64,000 nt of DNA from Sulfitobacter brevis (GTDB lineage Bacteria; Pseudomonadota; Alphaproteobacteria; Rhodobacterales; Rhodobacteraceae): assembly GCF_900112755.1 (NCBI RefSeq), contig NZ_FOMW01000004.1, forward strand, positions 248,001-312,000. Direction: 5' to 3'. The number at the start of each line of letters is the position of its first letter. Positions within the stretch are counted from its first letter, which is position 1. Of the stretch, positions 17,268 to 26,006 are shown piece by piece. Under the pieces are notes generated by a model, which had not been told where the DNA came from, searched no databases, and saw nothing but the letters and a program-made list of their open reading frames with translations. The position numbers were made by a program, and so were the translations under genes.

Positions 17268-17330
17268 TCTGCGCCTGACCGCACCCGCCATACCGACATA
17301 TCGCCAGCAAATTCGAAACGGAGCGCCTTG

Positions 17331-19112
17331 ATGCCAAGCTACACCCCCCCCACGAAAGACCTGCAATTTGTGCTGCACGATGTGCTCAAGGTCACGGAAT
17401 CCAAGACGCCCGGCTACGAAGAGCTTGAGCCTGATTTCACCGCTGCCATTCTTGACGAAGCGGGCAAGCTGACCTCTGCCGTGCTCGCCCCGCTGAATGC
17501 GGTTGGCGACCGTGAAGGCTGCCGCTTGGAAAATGGCGTTGTCTACACGCCCAAAGGTTTCAAGGAAGCCTTCGAGAAGGTCAAAGAAGGTGGCTGGACC
17601 GGCCTTGATATGCCTGAGCAATACGGCGGGCAGAACATGCCTTACGTGATCGGCACTGCCGTGGGCGAGATGTTCTCCGCCGCAAACCAAGCCTTTACGA
17701 TGTATCAGGGTCTGACCCACGGCGCGGCCTCGGCGATCCTTGCCCATGGTACTGACGCCCAGAAAGACACCTACCTGCCCAACATGGTCTCCTGTGAGTG
17801 GACCGGCACTATGAACCTGACCGAGCCGCATTGCGGCACCGATCTGGGCCTGATGCGGACCAAAGCAGCCCCACAAGGCGATGGCAGCTTTAAGATCACC
17901 GGCCAGAAAATCTTCATCTCGTCGGGTGAACACGACATGGCCGACAACATTATTCACTTGGTGCTGGCCAAGATCGAAGGCGGCCCCGAAGGCATCAAGG
18001 GTGTGTCGCTGTTCATCGTGCCGAAGTTCATGGTGAACGAAGACGGCTCTCTGGGCGAGCGCAACGGTGTGACTGTCGGCTCCATCGAAGAGAAGATGGG
18101 CATTCACGGCAACTCCACCTGCGTGATGAACTATGACGGTGCCACCGGTTATTTGCTGGGCGAAGAGCACAAGGGCATGCGCGCCATGTTCACCATGATG
18201 AACGAGGCCCGCGTCGGCGTTGGTATGCAGGGTCTGGCACAGGCCGATGTCGCCTATCAGAACGCGGTAATCTATGCCAACGACCGCCTTCAGGGTCGTG
18301 CGGTGACGGGTGCGGCCTATCCCGACAAACCCGCCGATCCGCTGATCGTGCACCCCGATATCCGTCGCTCGCTGATGGATCAGAAAAGCTTTGCCGAAGG
18401 TGCGCGTGCCTTCATCCTTTGGGGTGCGTCCATGATCGACGCCGCACACCGCGCGGATGACAAGGATGCCGATGGCCTCGTGTCGCTTCTGACGCCAGTG
18501 ATCAAAGGTTTCCTGACCGATCAAGGCTATGACATGACCGTCAAGGCGCAGCAGATCTATGGCGGCCACGGCTATATCGAGGAATGGGGCATGTCGCAGT
18601 TCACCCGCGATGCCCGCATTGCGATGATCTACGAAGGTGCCAATGGTGTGCAGGCGCTTGACCTTGTCGGGCGCAAGCTGGCGCAGGACGGCGGCAAGCA
18701 TGTGATGGCGTTCTTTGACATGGTGAAGAACTTCATTAAAGACAACGCTGGCGAGGACACCGAATTCGATACCGCCTTTCTTGACCCGCTCAAGGCTGCC
18801 AGCAAGGATTTGCAATCGGCGGGCATGTACTTCATGCAAAACGGTATGAAAAACCCCAATCACGCGCTGGCAGGGTCGAATGACTTCATGCACATGTTCG
18901 GGCATGTTTGCCTTGGCCTGATGTGGGCGAAAATGGGCTTGGCGGCCAAGAATGCCCTTGCAGCGGGCACCGGTGACGCCCAATTCTACAAGACCAAGCT
19001 GGCCACGGGGCGTTACTATATGGCGCGCCAATTGCCTGCCACTGCGCTTCACCTGACCCGTATCCAATCGGGCGCCGACACAGTGATGGCTCTGGCCGAA
19101 GCCGACTTCTGA
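17331..19112 (+). CDS. Acyl-CoA dehydrogenase with C-terminal extension (FadE-like)
   Basis: 593 residues; first step of beta-oxidation, introducing the 2,3-trans double bond with FAD. Domains: an N-terminal helix region with the extra ACDH_N segment (1-80), the fold core with [15 protein letters not shown] (about residues 161-176), [15 protein letters not shown], and the catalytic Glu435 in [14 protein letters not shown], then the acyl-CoA_dh_C extension (about 470-593) found in long-chain enzymes. ATG at 17331 is preceded by CGGAG. It is the main oxidase of the cluster and lies directly behind the MerR genes. Confidence 0.94.
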   Translation: MPSYTPPTKDLQFVLHDVLKVTESKTPGYEELEPDFTAAILDEAGKLTSAVLAPLNAVGDREGCRLENGVVYTPKGFKEAFEKVKEGGWTGLDMPEQYGGQNMPYVIGTAVGEMFSAANQAFTMYQGLTHGAASAILAHGTDAQKDTYLPNMVSCEWTGTMNLTEPHCGTDLGLMRTKAAPQGDGSFKITGQKIFISSGEHDMADNIIHLVLAKIEGGPEGIKGVSLFIVPKFMVNEDGSLGERNGVTVGSIEEKMGIHGNSTCVMNYDGATGYLLGEEHKGMRAMFTMMNEARVGVGMQGLAQADVAYQNAVIYANDRLQGRAVTGAAYPDKPADPLIVHPDIRRSLMDQKSFAEGARAFILWGASMIDAAHRADDKDADGLVSLLTPVIKGFLTDQGYDMTVKAQQIYGGHGYIEEWGMSQFTRDARIAMIYEGANGVQALDLVGRKLAQDGGKHVMAFFDMVKNFIKDNAGEDTEFDTAFLDPLKAASKDLQSAGMYFMQNGMKNPNHALAGSNDFMHMFGHVCLGLMWAKMGLAAKNALAAGTGDAQFYKTKLATGRYYMARQLPATALHLTRIQSGADTVMALAEADF

Positions 19113-19162
19113 ACCGGAGGGGCGGGGCTACGTGCCCCGCTCCGACCCACAAAGGAAAGACC

Positions 19163-19375
19163 ATGCCAAAACGCTTCCGCCTGACCCGCCGCTTCCCTGT
19201 CGCAATGACAGAGGATGGCTATCGCAAGCTGAAAAAATTCAGCAAGGACGCAGGGCTAGACGAAGGCGAGGCGCTCTCCTTTTTGTTCGAGAATTTTAAC
19301 AGCGTAATCCATGAAGAAAACCTGACAGCCCGCCTGCGGCTGTTCAACTCGGAGCTCGACGATCGCAAACGCTGA
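19163..19375 (+). CDS. Conserved small protein (70 aa), function unknown
   Basis: AAAGGAAAG precedes the ATG, so it is very likely translated. The product is basic at the N-terminus (KRFRLTRRFPVAMTEDGYRKLKKF) and acidic further on, with a helix-rich look (GLDEGEALSFLFENFNSVI). It has no membrane segment, signal peptide or cysteines. The first part resembles a ribbon-helix-helix type DNA-binding start (short strand then helices), which I offer only as a thought. It sits 50 bases behind the acyl-CoA dehydrogenase and 19 before the remnant below, so it is part of the operon. Confidence 0.7.
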   Translation: MPKRFRLTRRFPVAMTEDGYRKLKKFSKDAGLDEGEALSFLFENFNSVIHEENLTARLRLFNSELDDRKR

Positions 19376-19394
19376 CACTTGGGAGGGGCGGCAG

Positions 19395-19874
19395 ATGAAA
19401 GACCAGACAACCAGCACGTCGCCTTGGATGACGGGCGAACACCGCATGCTCGCGGATATGACCGCGGCGTTCATCGACACCGAATGGGCACTAGAATTCG
19501 ATAAATCACGCAAGCACTGCCAGATGGACCGCGATACCTCGCAGCAGGCCGCTGTACTTGGCCTGACCCAGCTCCAGAACACCCGCTTCCAGCCCGCCGA
19601 AACCAAAACCAGAACCTCGGTCGCCCGCGCCTTCCTCGACAGTTGCATCGCTGATAATCAACGCGGCGCGTTGACGGTCGAGAAAGCCACCATGCAGAAA
19701 TCCTGGCTCACCGACACCCAAGGCGAAGTGCCTGATATCTGCCTGCAAATGCACGGCGGCTATGGCTTCATGCAAGAATACGCTGTTGGTGAAATGGGGG
19801 CCGACGCCCGCGTCCAGCGCATCTGCGGCGGCACCATTGAAATCATGAACGAACTGATCGGACGCGCCCACTAA
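19395..19874 (+). pseudogene. Internally deleted acyl-CoA dehydrogenase (N-terminal helix fused to C-terminal domain)
   Basis: 159 residues, intact frame with a GGGGCGGCAG-type upstream purine stretch. Residues 1-33 match an acyl-CoA dehydrogenase N-terminus (SPWMTGEHRMLADMTAAFIDTEW); from about 70 on the sequence is the C-terminal helical domain (TSVARAFLDSCIADNQRG, QMHGGYGFMQEYAVGEMGADARVQRICGGTIEIMNELIGR). The whole FAD-contacting beta domain and most of the middle, about 220 residues in normal enzymes, is missing. It cannot bind FAD as a standard enzyme. Either a decayed gene held in frame, or a retained partner or decoy subunit of the neighbouring enzyme. Confidence 0.75.
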
Positions 19875-19879
19875 CCCGC

Positions 19880-19900
19880 TTCATTTGGCCAAAAAAACTC
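19880..19900 (-). repeat. Extragenic repeat element, copy 2 (minus strand)
   Basis: On the minus strand it reads GAG, seven T, GGCCAAATGAA; it differs at three of 21 positions from copy 1 at 457-477. It starts six bases after the stop of the remnant gene and is paired with the inverted repeat at 19902-19930. Confidence 0.6.
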
Positions 19901-19901
19901 A

Positions 19902-19930
19902 ACGGGGGTTCGGGCGTGTAAAACCCCCGT
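19902..19930. terminator. Hairpin after the acyl-CoA dehydrogenase remnant
   Basis: ACGGGGGTT (19902-19910) pairs perfectly with AACCCCCGT (19922-19930) around an 11-base loop. A T-run follows only on the minus strand (19891-19897 complement), so on the plus strand it is a stable hairpin without a U-tract and may act as an RNA stabiliser or partial terminator within the cluster. Confidence 0.5.
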
Positions 19931-19956
19931 ATGACCCGCCAACAAGGACCTGACCT

Positions 19957-20595
19957 ATGACAATCAAACTCCACTGCTTCGGCGAAAGCGGCAACGCCTA
20001 TAAAGCGGCCCTCGCCCTGCAATTCAGCGGCCTCGACTGGGAACCGGTCAAGGTGGACTTTTTCGGCGGCGAAACCCGCAGCCCCGATTATCGCACTGCG
20101 CTCAACAACATGGGCGAAGCGCCAGTGATGATCGATGGTGACCTGCGGCTGACCCAATCCGGTGTCATTCAGGATTACGTCTCCGAGAAATCCGGCAAGT
20201 TCGGCGGCAAGGATGCGACGGAACGCCGCGAGATCCTGCGCTGGGTGCTCTGGGACAACCACAAGCTCAGCTCGAATGCCGGAATGACCCGCTTTCTGAT
20301 GAATTTCCTGCCCGAAGACAAACGCCCCAAAGAGGTGATCGGCTTCATGCAAGGGCGTCTCGCGGCTGCTTACGGGGTGCTCAACGATCACCTTGAAGGA
20401 CGCGAGTGGATCGTCGGCGACAGCCTGACCAACGCCGACCTGTCGTGCTGCGGCTACCTATATTACCCCGAACCTTTCGGCTTTGACCGCAAGGATCGGC
20501 CAAACATCGACACATGGCTCACACGCCTGTCCGAAACACCGGGCTGGAAAGCCCCCTATGACCTCATGCCCGGCAGCCCCGCTGACCGCGCCTAA
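19957..20595 (+). CDS. Glutathione S-transferase family protein
   Basis: 212 residues. An N-terminal thioredoxin-like domain (residues 1-80: LHCFGESGNAYKAALALQFSGLDWEPVKVD...GEAPVMIDGDLRLTQSGVIQDY, with the conserved cis-Pro and the ESxxI glutathione-gamma-Glu contact as QSGVI) and an all-helical C-terminal domain ending in the N-capping box SLTNADLSCCGYLYY. GSTs conjugate or isomerise electrophiles. Its position between oxidation genes suggests detoxification of reactive enoyl or epoxide intermediates, an inference. It is 26 bases downstream of the hairpin. Confidence 0.92.
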   Translation: MTIKLHCFGESGNAYKAALALQFSGLDWEPVKVDFFGGETRSPDYRTALNNMGEAPVMIDGDLRLTQSGVIQDYVSEKSGKFGGKDATERREILRWVLWDNHKLSSNAGMTRFLMNFLPEDKRPKEVIGFMQGRLAAAYGVLNDHLEGREWIVGDSLTNADLSCCGYLYYPEPFGFDRKDRPNIDTWLTRLSETPGWKAPYDLMPGSPADRA

Positions 20596-20606
20596 AGGAG
20601 ACTGTT

Positions 20607-21821
20607 ATGACCGAAGAAGCATATATCTACGACGCCCTGCGCACCCCGCGTGGCAAAGGCCGCGCTGATGGCTCCCTGCATGAGCTGACCTCGCTGCGCC
20701 TCTCGGCGCTGACGCTGAATGCTATGAAAGAGCGTAACAACCTCGAAGGCCACGCTGTTGAGGATGTGATCTGGGGCAATGTCACCCAAGTGATGGAACA
20801 GGGCGGCTGCCTTGCCCGCTCTGCGGTGCTGGCCTCTGACCTTGACGAGCGTATCCCCGGCCTTGCGATCAACCGGTTCTGCGCCAGCGGCATGGAAGCC
20901 GTGAACCTTGCCGCCAACCAGATCCGCGGCGGCGCGGGCAATGCCTATATCGCGGGCGGCGTTGAAATGATGGGCCGTGTGGCGATGGGCAGCGATGGTG
21001 CGGCCATTGCCGTTGACCCCTCGCTCGCGATGGACAGCTATTTTGTGCCGCAAGGCATTTCGGCCGATATCATCGCCACCGAATATGGCTTCACCCGTGA
21101 CGAGGCTGACAAACTGGCCGTGCAATCGCAGCAGCGCGCCAAACGCGCTTGGGACGAAGGCCGCTTTGCCAAATCGGTGATCACCGTGCGCGACCAGAAC
21201 GGTCTCGCGATCCTTGATCACGACGAATACATGCGCCCGCAAACCGACATGCAATCGCTCGGCGCGCTGAACCCTGCGTTTCAGGCGATGGGTGAAGTCA
21301 TGCCCGGCTTCGACAAGATCGCTTTGATGAAGTACCCGCATCTGGAGAAGATCAACCACATCCACCACGCGGGCAACTCTTCGGGCATCGTTGACGGTGC
21401 CGCTGCGGTGCTGATTGGCAACAAGGAATTCGGCGAGAAATACGGGCTGAAGCCCCGCGCCCGCATCCGCGCCACCGCCAAGATCGGCACCGACCCGACC
21501 ATCATGCTGACCGGCCCCGTACCAGTGACTGAGAAAATCCTTGCGGATAACGGCATGAAGATCGGTGACATCGATCTTTTCGAGGTCAACGAAGCCTTCG
21601 CCGCCGTGGTCATGCGCTTTATGCAGGCCTTCGACGTGGAAGACAGCAAGGTCAACGTCAACGGCGGCTCCATTGCAATGGGCCACCCGCTGGGTGCGAC
21701 TGGTGCGATGATCATCGGCACGCTGCTCGATGAATTGGAGCGTTCCGACAAGGAAGTCGGCATGGCCACACTCTGCATCGCGTCCGGCATGGGCGCCGCT
21801 ACGATAATTGAGCGCGTATAA
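20607..21821 (+). CDS. fadA: Acetyl-CoA C-acyltransferase (3-ketoacyl-CoA thiolase)
   Basis: 404 residues; last step of beta-oxidation, cleaving 3-ketoacyl-CoA to acetyl-CoA and a shortened acyl-CoA. All thiolase motifs are visible: nucleophile Cys in INRFCASGMEAVNLAANQIRGG, NEAFA, GGSIAMGHPLGATGAMI with the active-site His, and the C-terminal LCIASGMGAA Cys. AAGGAG lies seven bases before the ATG. The next gene starts inside the TAATG stop. It would work with the FadB-type protein at 22.1-24.3 kb; in that protein family the two form a complex. The longer antisense frame over this gene is a shadow. Confidence 0.95.
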   Translation: MTEEAYIYDALRTPRGKGRADGSLHELTSLRLSALTLNAMKERNNLEGHAVEDVIWGNVTQVMEQGGCLARSAVLASDLDERIPGLAINRFCASGMEAVNLAANQIRGGAGNAYIAGGVEMMGRVAMGSDGAAIAVDPSLAMDSYFVPQGISADIIATEYGFTRDEADKLAVQSQQRAKRAWDEGRFAKSVITVRDQNGLAILDHDEYMRPQTDMQSLGALNPAFQAMGEVMPGFDKIALMKYPHLEKINHIHHAGNSSGIVDGAAAVLIGNKEFGEKYGLKPRARIRATAKIGTDPTIMLTGPVPVTEKILADNGMKIGDIDLFEVNEAFAAVVMRFMQAFDVEDSKVNVNGGSIAMGHPLGATGAMIIGTLLDELERSDKEVGMATLCIASGMGAATIIERV

Positions 21822-22120
21822 TGGCCGAGAGCAAACATCCGTTCCACGGCGTTGCCGCACTCGCAAAGAAGCGCGGCGCGCCCGACTTGCAAATCAAGGT
21901 CGAGCATGACGGCGATTACGTGCGGCTTTATCACACTGATCCTGCGCTGTTTTTCAAGCACCGGGACGATCCCAGCGACCCGTTTGACCGCGAGTTCTTT
22001 GGCAAGCACAAGCGCATCCTGCTGAGCGCCGAGGACTGTGCCGGAGACCACGAGTACACGCTGGCCCTGATCGAATCCCTGCTGGAAAAATTTGCTGATT
22101 ACAAATTTCAGCGCAGCTGA
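21821..22120 (+). CDS. Conserved hypothetical protein (99 aa) between fadA and fadB
   Basis: I do not know its family. It begins in the TAATG junction with fadA, so it is translationally coupled. The 99 residues are soluble, charged and mildly basic, with a central KVEHDGDYVRLYHTDPALFFKHRDDPSDPFDREFFGKHKRILLSAEDC segment rich in aromatic and acidic residues, and a single Cys in AEDCAG. No signal or membrane helix. The tight coupling to fadA suggests a role in fatty-acid oxidation or in the regulation of the thiolase. Confidence 0.8.
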   Translation: MAESKHPFHGVAALAKKRGAPDLQIKVEHDGDYVRLYHTDPALFFKHRDDPSDPFDREFFGKHKRILLSAEDCAGDHEYTLALIESLLEKFADYKFQRS

Positions 22121-22145
22121 CCTAACCCATTGACGGGAGAGACAT

Positions 22146-24350
22146 ATGACCGATTTCACAATGAAGACCGACGCCGAGGGCATCGCCACGATTACCTGGG
22201 ATGTGCCGAACAAATCCATGAACGTGATGTCCTTTGACGGGCTGCGGGAACTGGAAGAAAACATCGACGCCGCCCTGGCTGACGAGGCTGTCAAAGGCAT
22301 CATCATCACCTCCGGCAAGGAGGGTTCTTTTGCCGGCGGCATGGACCTTAACCTGCTCGCCAAGATGAAGGCAGATGCGGGCGACGATCCTGCCAAGGGC
22401 CTGTTTGAGGGCACCATGAAAATGCACGCCCTGCTACGCAAAATCGAACGCGCAGGCATGGACAAGAAGACCAACAAAGGCGGCAAACCTGTTGCTGCTG
22501 TGCTGCCCGGCACTGCTGCGGGCATCGGACTGGAAATCCCGCTCGCCACGCACCGCACTTTTGTGGCCAACAACCCCAAGGCCCGTATCGGCCTGCCCGA
22601 AATTCTCGTCGGGATCTTTCCGGGCGCGGGCGGCACAACACGGATGGTGCGCAAACTGGGCGCAATGGCGGCCTCTCCCTTCTTGCTCGAAGGCAAGATG
22701 GTCAGCCCCGAGGCCGCGCAAAAGGCGGGCATCATTGATGAGGTTTCCGACGATCCGATGGCCGCAGCCCGCGCATGGGTGTTAAGCGCCACGGACGCCG
22801 ATATTCTCAAGCCGTGGGATGCCAAAGGCTACAAAATGCCCGGCGGCACGCCTTACCACCCCGCTGGCTTCATGACCTTTGTCGGCGCCAGCGCTATGGT
22901 GAACGGCAAGACCAAAGGCGCCTTCCCTGCTGCCAAAGCGCTGCTCTCGGCTGTCTATGAAGGTGCGCTTGTTCCTTTCGACACTGCGCTCAAGATCGAA
23001 GCGCGCTGGTTCACCCATGTGCTGATGAACCCCTCCTCCGAGGCGATGATCCGTTCGCTCTTCCTTAACAAGGAAGCCTTGGAAAAAGGTGCTGTGCGCC
23101 CCGAAGGTGTACCAGACCAACGCGTCAAAAAGCTCGGCGTCCTTGGTGCGGGCATGATGGGCGCGGGCATTGCGCTGGTTTCTGCTCAGGCGGGTATCGA
23201 GGTTGTGTTGATTGACCGCGATCAGGCCGCTGCCGACAAGGGCAAAGCCTATGCCGCGACCTACATGGACAAAGGCATCGCCCGCAAGAAAGCGACGCCC
23301 GAGAAGAAAGAGGCGTTGCTAAGCCTGATCACTGCGACGCCGGATGTCGACGCGCTGAAAGGCTGCGACCTGATCATCGAAGCGGTTTTCGAGGACCCCA
23401 AGGTCAAGGCCGAGATCACCAAGCGCGTCGAAGCGGTGATCCCCGAGGATTGCATCTTCGCCTCCAATACCTCGACCCTGCCGATCAGCGAGCTGGCCAA
23501 AGCCAGCAGCCGCCCCGAGCAGTTCATCGGCATCCACTTCTTCTCTCCGGTAGAAAAGATGCTGCTGGTCGAGATCATCAAAGGTGCCGAAACCGGCGAT
23601 CGTGCAGTGGCCAAATCGCTCGACTACGTGCGCCAGATCCGCAAAACGCCGATCGTCGTGAATGACGCGCGGTTCTTCTATGCCAACCGTTGTATCATCC
23701 CCTACGTCAACGAAGGCGCGCGGATGATCACCGAAGGTGTAGCGCCCTGGATGATCGACCACGCGGCACAAATGCTGGGCTTCCCCGTAGGGCCAATCCA
23801 GTTGACCGATGAAACCTCCATTGATCTTGGCGCCAAGATCGCACGGGCGACCAAAGCCGCGATGGGCGATGCCTATCCGGAATCGCCTGCCGATGAGCTG
23901 ATCTTCTGGATGGAAGAAAAGGGCCGTCTGGGCCGCAAGTCCAACGCCGGTTTCTTTGACTACGATGAAAAGGGCAAGCGTCAGGACTATTGGAAAGGCA
24001 TGCAGGAGAAATACCCGCTGGCCGACGTGCAGCCCGATCTCATCGAAGTGCAACATCGCCTGATGTTTGCACAGGTGCTGGAGGCGGTGCGTGCGCTGGA
24101 AGAAGGCGTGTTGATGGACATCCGCGAAGGCGATGTCGGTGCGATCCTCGGTTGGGGCTTTGCGCCGTGGTCCGGTGGCCCCCTGTCATGGCTCGACATC
24201 ATCGGCACCCCCTATGCTGCCGAGCGTTGCGACCAATTGGCCGAGAAATACGGCAAGCGCTTCGCCTGCCCCGATCTGCTGCGCGATATGGCCGACAAGG
24301 GTCAAAGCTTCTACGGGCGCTTCAACCCCGAGAAGAAAGCCGCCGCCTGA
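22146..24350 (+). CDS. fadB: 3-hydroxyacyl-CoA dehydrogenase/enoyl-CoA hydratase multifunctional protein
   Basis: 734 residues; the alpha chain of the beta-oxidation complex (FadB/FadJ type). Residues 1-300 are the crotonase domain (GSFAGGMDLNLLAKMKAD, IGLPEILVGIFPGAGGTTRM), which hydrates enoyl-CoA. Residues about 320-500 are the NAD-binding Rossmann domain (LGVLGAGMMGAGIALVSAQAGIEVVLIDRD), and IGIHFFSPVEKMLLVEIIKG with the His-containing motif follows; residues 500-734 are the two helical 3HCDH domains. GGGAGAG is upstream. It catalyses hydration and NAD-linked oxidation, feeding fadA. It ends the cluster; a strong terminator follows. Confidence 0.95.
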   Translation: MTDFTMKTDAEGIATITWDVPNKSMNVMSFDGLRELEENIDAALADEAVKGIIITSGKEGSFAGGMDLNLLAKMKADAGDDPAKGLFEGTMKMHALLRKIERAGMDKKTNKGGKPVAAVLPGTAAGIGLEIPLATHRTFVANNPKARIGLPEILVGIFPGAGGTTRMVRKLGAMAASPFLLEGKMVSPEAAQKAGIIDEVSDDPMAAARAWVLSATDADILKPWDAKGYKMPGGTPYHPAGFMTFVGASAMVNGKTKGAFPAAKALLSAVYEGALVPFDTALKIEARWFTHVLMNPSSEAMIRSLFLNKEALEKGAVRPEGVPDQRVKKLGVLGAGMMGAGIALVSAQAGIEVVLIDRDQAAADKGKAYAATYMDKGIARKKATPEKKEALLSLITATPDVDALKGCDLIIEAVFEDPKVKAEITKRVEAVIPEDCIFASNTSTLPISELAKASSRPEQFIGIHFFSPVEKMLLVEIIKGAETGDRAVAKSLDYVRQIRKTPIVVNDARFFYANRCIIPYVNEGARMITEGVAPWMIDHAAQMLGFPVGPIQLTDETSIDLGAKIARATKAAMGDAYPESPADELIFWMEEKGRLGRKSNAGFFDYDEKGKRQDYWKGMQEKYPLADVQPDLIEVQHRLMFAQVLEAVRALEEGVLMDIREGDVGAILGWGFAPWSGGPLSWLDIIGTPYAAERCDQLAEKYGKRFACPDLLRDMADKGQSFYGRFNPEKKAAA

Positions 24351-24374
24351 TCCTAGGCAAAACTTAAATAGACT

Positions 24375-24405
24375 GCGCCCCCTTGTTGCAAAAACAAGGG
24401 GGCGC
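24375..24405 (+). terminator. Intrinsic terminator closing the fatty-acid oxidation cluster
   Basis: Perfect 13-bp stem, GCGCCCCCTTGTT (24375-24387) with AACAAGGGGGCGC (24393-24405), GCAAA loop, then TTTTC. Downstream of fadB and ahead of the convergent Hint gene; it marks the end of the transcription unit that starts at the MerR genes. Confidence 0.9.
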
Positions 24406-24485
24406 TTTTCGTTTGGGGGATGGGATGTTTTCGTGTCAGGTCGCAGGGCTTTTAGGCAGTGCGTCGCGTTAGACGCACCGTTTCG

Positions 24486-25175
24486 TCAGCAATAAGCGGC
24501 GGCAGCGCCCGAGACCCGACCGACCGAGGCAAGGATCTGGTCTTCGCGCATTAGGCATTCGGCGATAAAGGCCGCGTCACTGGTGCCCAGCAGGTCGTAG
24601 GTTGCAGCGTCGGCGGCAAGGAATTGATCCAGCGCGATCGTAGTCGCGGGGCAATGCACCAAGGCGCCGCCTTCGGCATAAATTACCTCGTCGCGGGCAA
24701 AGTAGATCGCGATGATCTCGAGTTCCTGAAACGGGGCGGCACGGTGAATGCCCCGCACCCCATCAAGCGCCGAAGCAGGCACCACAGCGAAGGGGTCGCC
24801 GTACATATCCTGCGCCGCGTCACAATCAACCAGCACCCCTTGATCGGGCAGCAGGGTCAGTTCGGTCCGGTTGTCCAACGCCCCTGCGGGCACCACAACA
24901 GGCAATCCGGCCCGGCCCTGCGCTGCGTCGATCCACACCACGCGGCGGCGGATCTCAATTATCTGCTGCATGCCGTGGTCGAAGGTCAGCACCGTATCAC
25001 CGACCGCCAGTGCCTCGACCGACCGCCAACCGAGGTTGGATGCGACACGGGTGCCCGCCATCAACCCTTGGGTTTGCGCGGCCAGACCGCCATCAAACGC
25101 GCCCGAACGCTCGACCGAGCGGTGGGCTATCTGTGGGCTCTTTTCTTTCCATCCAAACATTTCATCCATCCCCAT
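24486..25175 (-). CDS. Hint-domain protein (Hint_2 type) without the catalytic Cys
   Basis: 229 residues. The Hint (hedgehog/intein) pattern is visible: GLMAGTRVASNLGWRSVEALAVGDTVLTFDHGMQQIIEIR, then LLPDQGVLVDC, YGDPFAVVPASALDGVRGI and DEVIYAEGGALVHCPAT. Self-processing Hint domains begin with Cys or Ser at the start of this motif (CxxxGT); here the position is Gly, so cleavage by the usual N-S shift is not possible. Roseobacter genomes often carry such short Hint proteins, frequently exported by T1SS, and their function is not known. The start could be 25175 or 25169, with no clear ribosome site. Weakly linked to the sulfotransferase gene 186 nt upstream on the same strand. Confidence 0.8.
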   Translation of the reverse strand: MGMDEMFGWKEKSPQIAHRSVERSGAFDGGLAAQTQGLMAGTRVASNLGWRSVEALAVGDTVLTFDHGMQQIIEIRRRVVWIDAAQGRAGLPVVVPAGALDNRTELTLLPDQGVLVDCDAAQDMYGDPFAVVPASALDGVRGIHRAAPFQELEIIAIYFARDEVIYAEGGALVHCPATTIALDQFLAADAATYDLLGTSDAAFIAECLMREDQILASVGRVSGAAAAYC

Positions 25176-25361
25176 GGTGCTGCGTCCGTGGCAGGGACGC
25201 TGTTGCAGTTACCCTTACGAGTTGCAGCGATTCGCGTGTTCAGGAGTGGCCGAGAAAACGGCGAGATTGGGGCATTGTTGCCGCAATCAGCAACAGTTTG
25301 CGCTAAATGCAGCAGATTGATGCGAATGATGCGGCAAACCTCGGGCTTCGGCGCGGTGCGC

Positions 25362-26006
25362 TCAGAAAGAATACCCGAATCTGGCGATGTCTTCGGCACA
25401 GCACTCGGCAATCACATCGCGGGTCGCAGGGATGAAGTAGTCTTGGTACGCCGCGTCCCGTGCCGAGCGGTTGGCGGTCGGCAGATCGAGCGCAAAACCC
25501 AGATGCTGCTCTAGCGGGGCGGCATCCTGTGCGAAATGCTCCAGCCGGATATAGGCGTCACAATGCTCCGCGCCTGCGCAATCGCGCATGTAGCGGGCGG
25601 CGGGCCAGTCTTGCAGGCTGCGCACCGTGTCGGGGTGGGTCAGGAAATCGGAAAACTCGCTGGTTTTCGCCAGCCCAACGGCAGGGTGGTCAAAACTCTG
25701 TTCGCGCAGCCAGTGATAATAGCTGACCGCGCGGTCCCACGGATTGCGCACCATGGTAAAGCAGAACATCCCCCCCAGCTCGTCGCGCGTGACCAGCCCG
25801 TCGATGTCCGACAGGGTGGCGTGTTTCCATAAACGGCCCCGGGTCGGGACGTCCTTAAGCCGCCGCCGCCGTTTGGCGGCTTTTGGCGTGTCACCCAGCA
25901 TAATGTCGTCCTTCATCGCCCGCGCCTCCAACGCCAGCGCCATCGAAGTACCGCCGGTTTTGGGGATGTGCACAAAGGCATAGGCCCGACCGCGGCTGAT
26001 GATCAT
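25362..26006 (-). CDS. Sulfotransferase family 2 protein
   Basis: 214 residues. PAPS-binding motifs are present: FVHIPKTGGTSMALALE (5'-phosphosulfate loop, residues about 10-26) and CFTMVRNPWDRAVSYYHWLRE (3'-phosphate motif). Such enzymes transfer sulfate from PAPS to carbohydrate or other acceptors. The ATG at 26006 overlaps the stop of the EamA gene by ATGA, so the two are coupled. A frame continues to 26294 but the added part is antisense to EamA sequence. Acceptor unknown; polysaccharide sulfation is a plausible guess in marine bacteria. Confidence 0.9.
   Translation of the reverse strand: MIISRGRAYAFVHIPKTGGTSMALALEARAMKDDIMLGDTPKAAKRRRRLKDVPTRGRLWKHATLSDIDGLVTRDELGGMFCFTMVRNPWDRAVSYYHWLREQSFDHPAVGLAKTSEFSDFLTHPDTVRSLQDWPAARYMRDCAGAEHCDAYIRLEHFAQDAAPLEQHLGFALDLPTANRSARDAAYQDYFIPATRDVIAECCAEDIARFGYSF

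Noticed and set aside
17208-19067. 619-codon open frame on the minus strand across the acyl-CoA dehydrogenase gene
   Set aside because: It is the antisense of a gene with complete catalytic motifs; the product is His/Arg-rich with no family pattern, an artefact of GC-rich codon use.
20592-22825. Long minus-strand frames (424 and 514 codons) over fadA and fadB
   Set aside because: Antisense shadows of well-supported genes; no ribosome sites and no recognisable domains.
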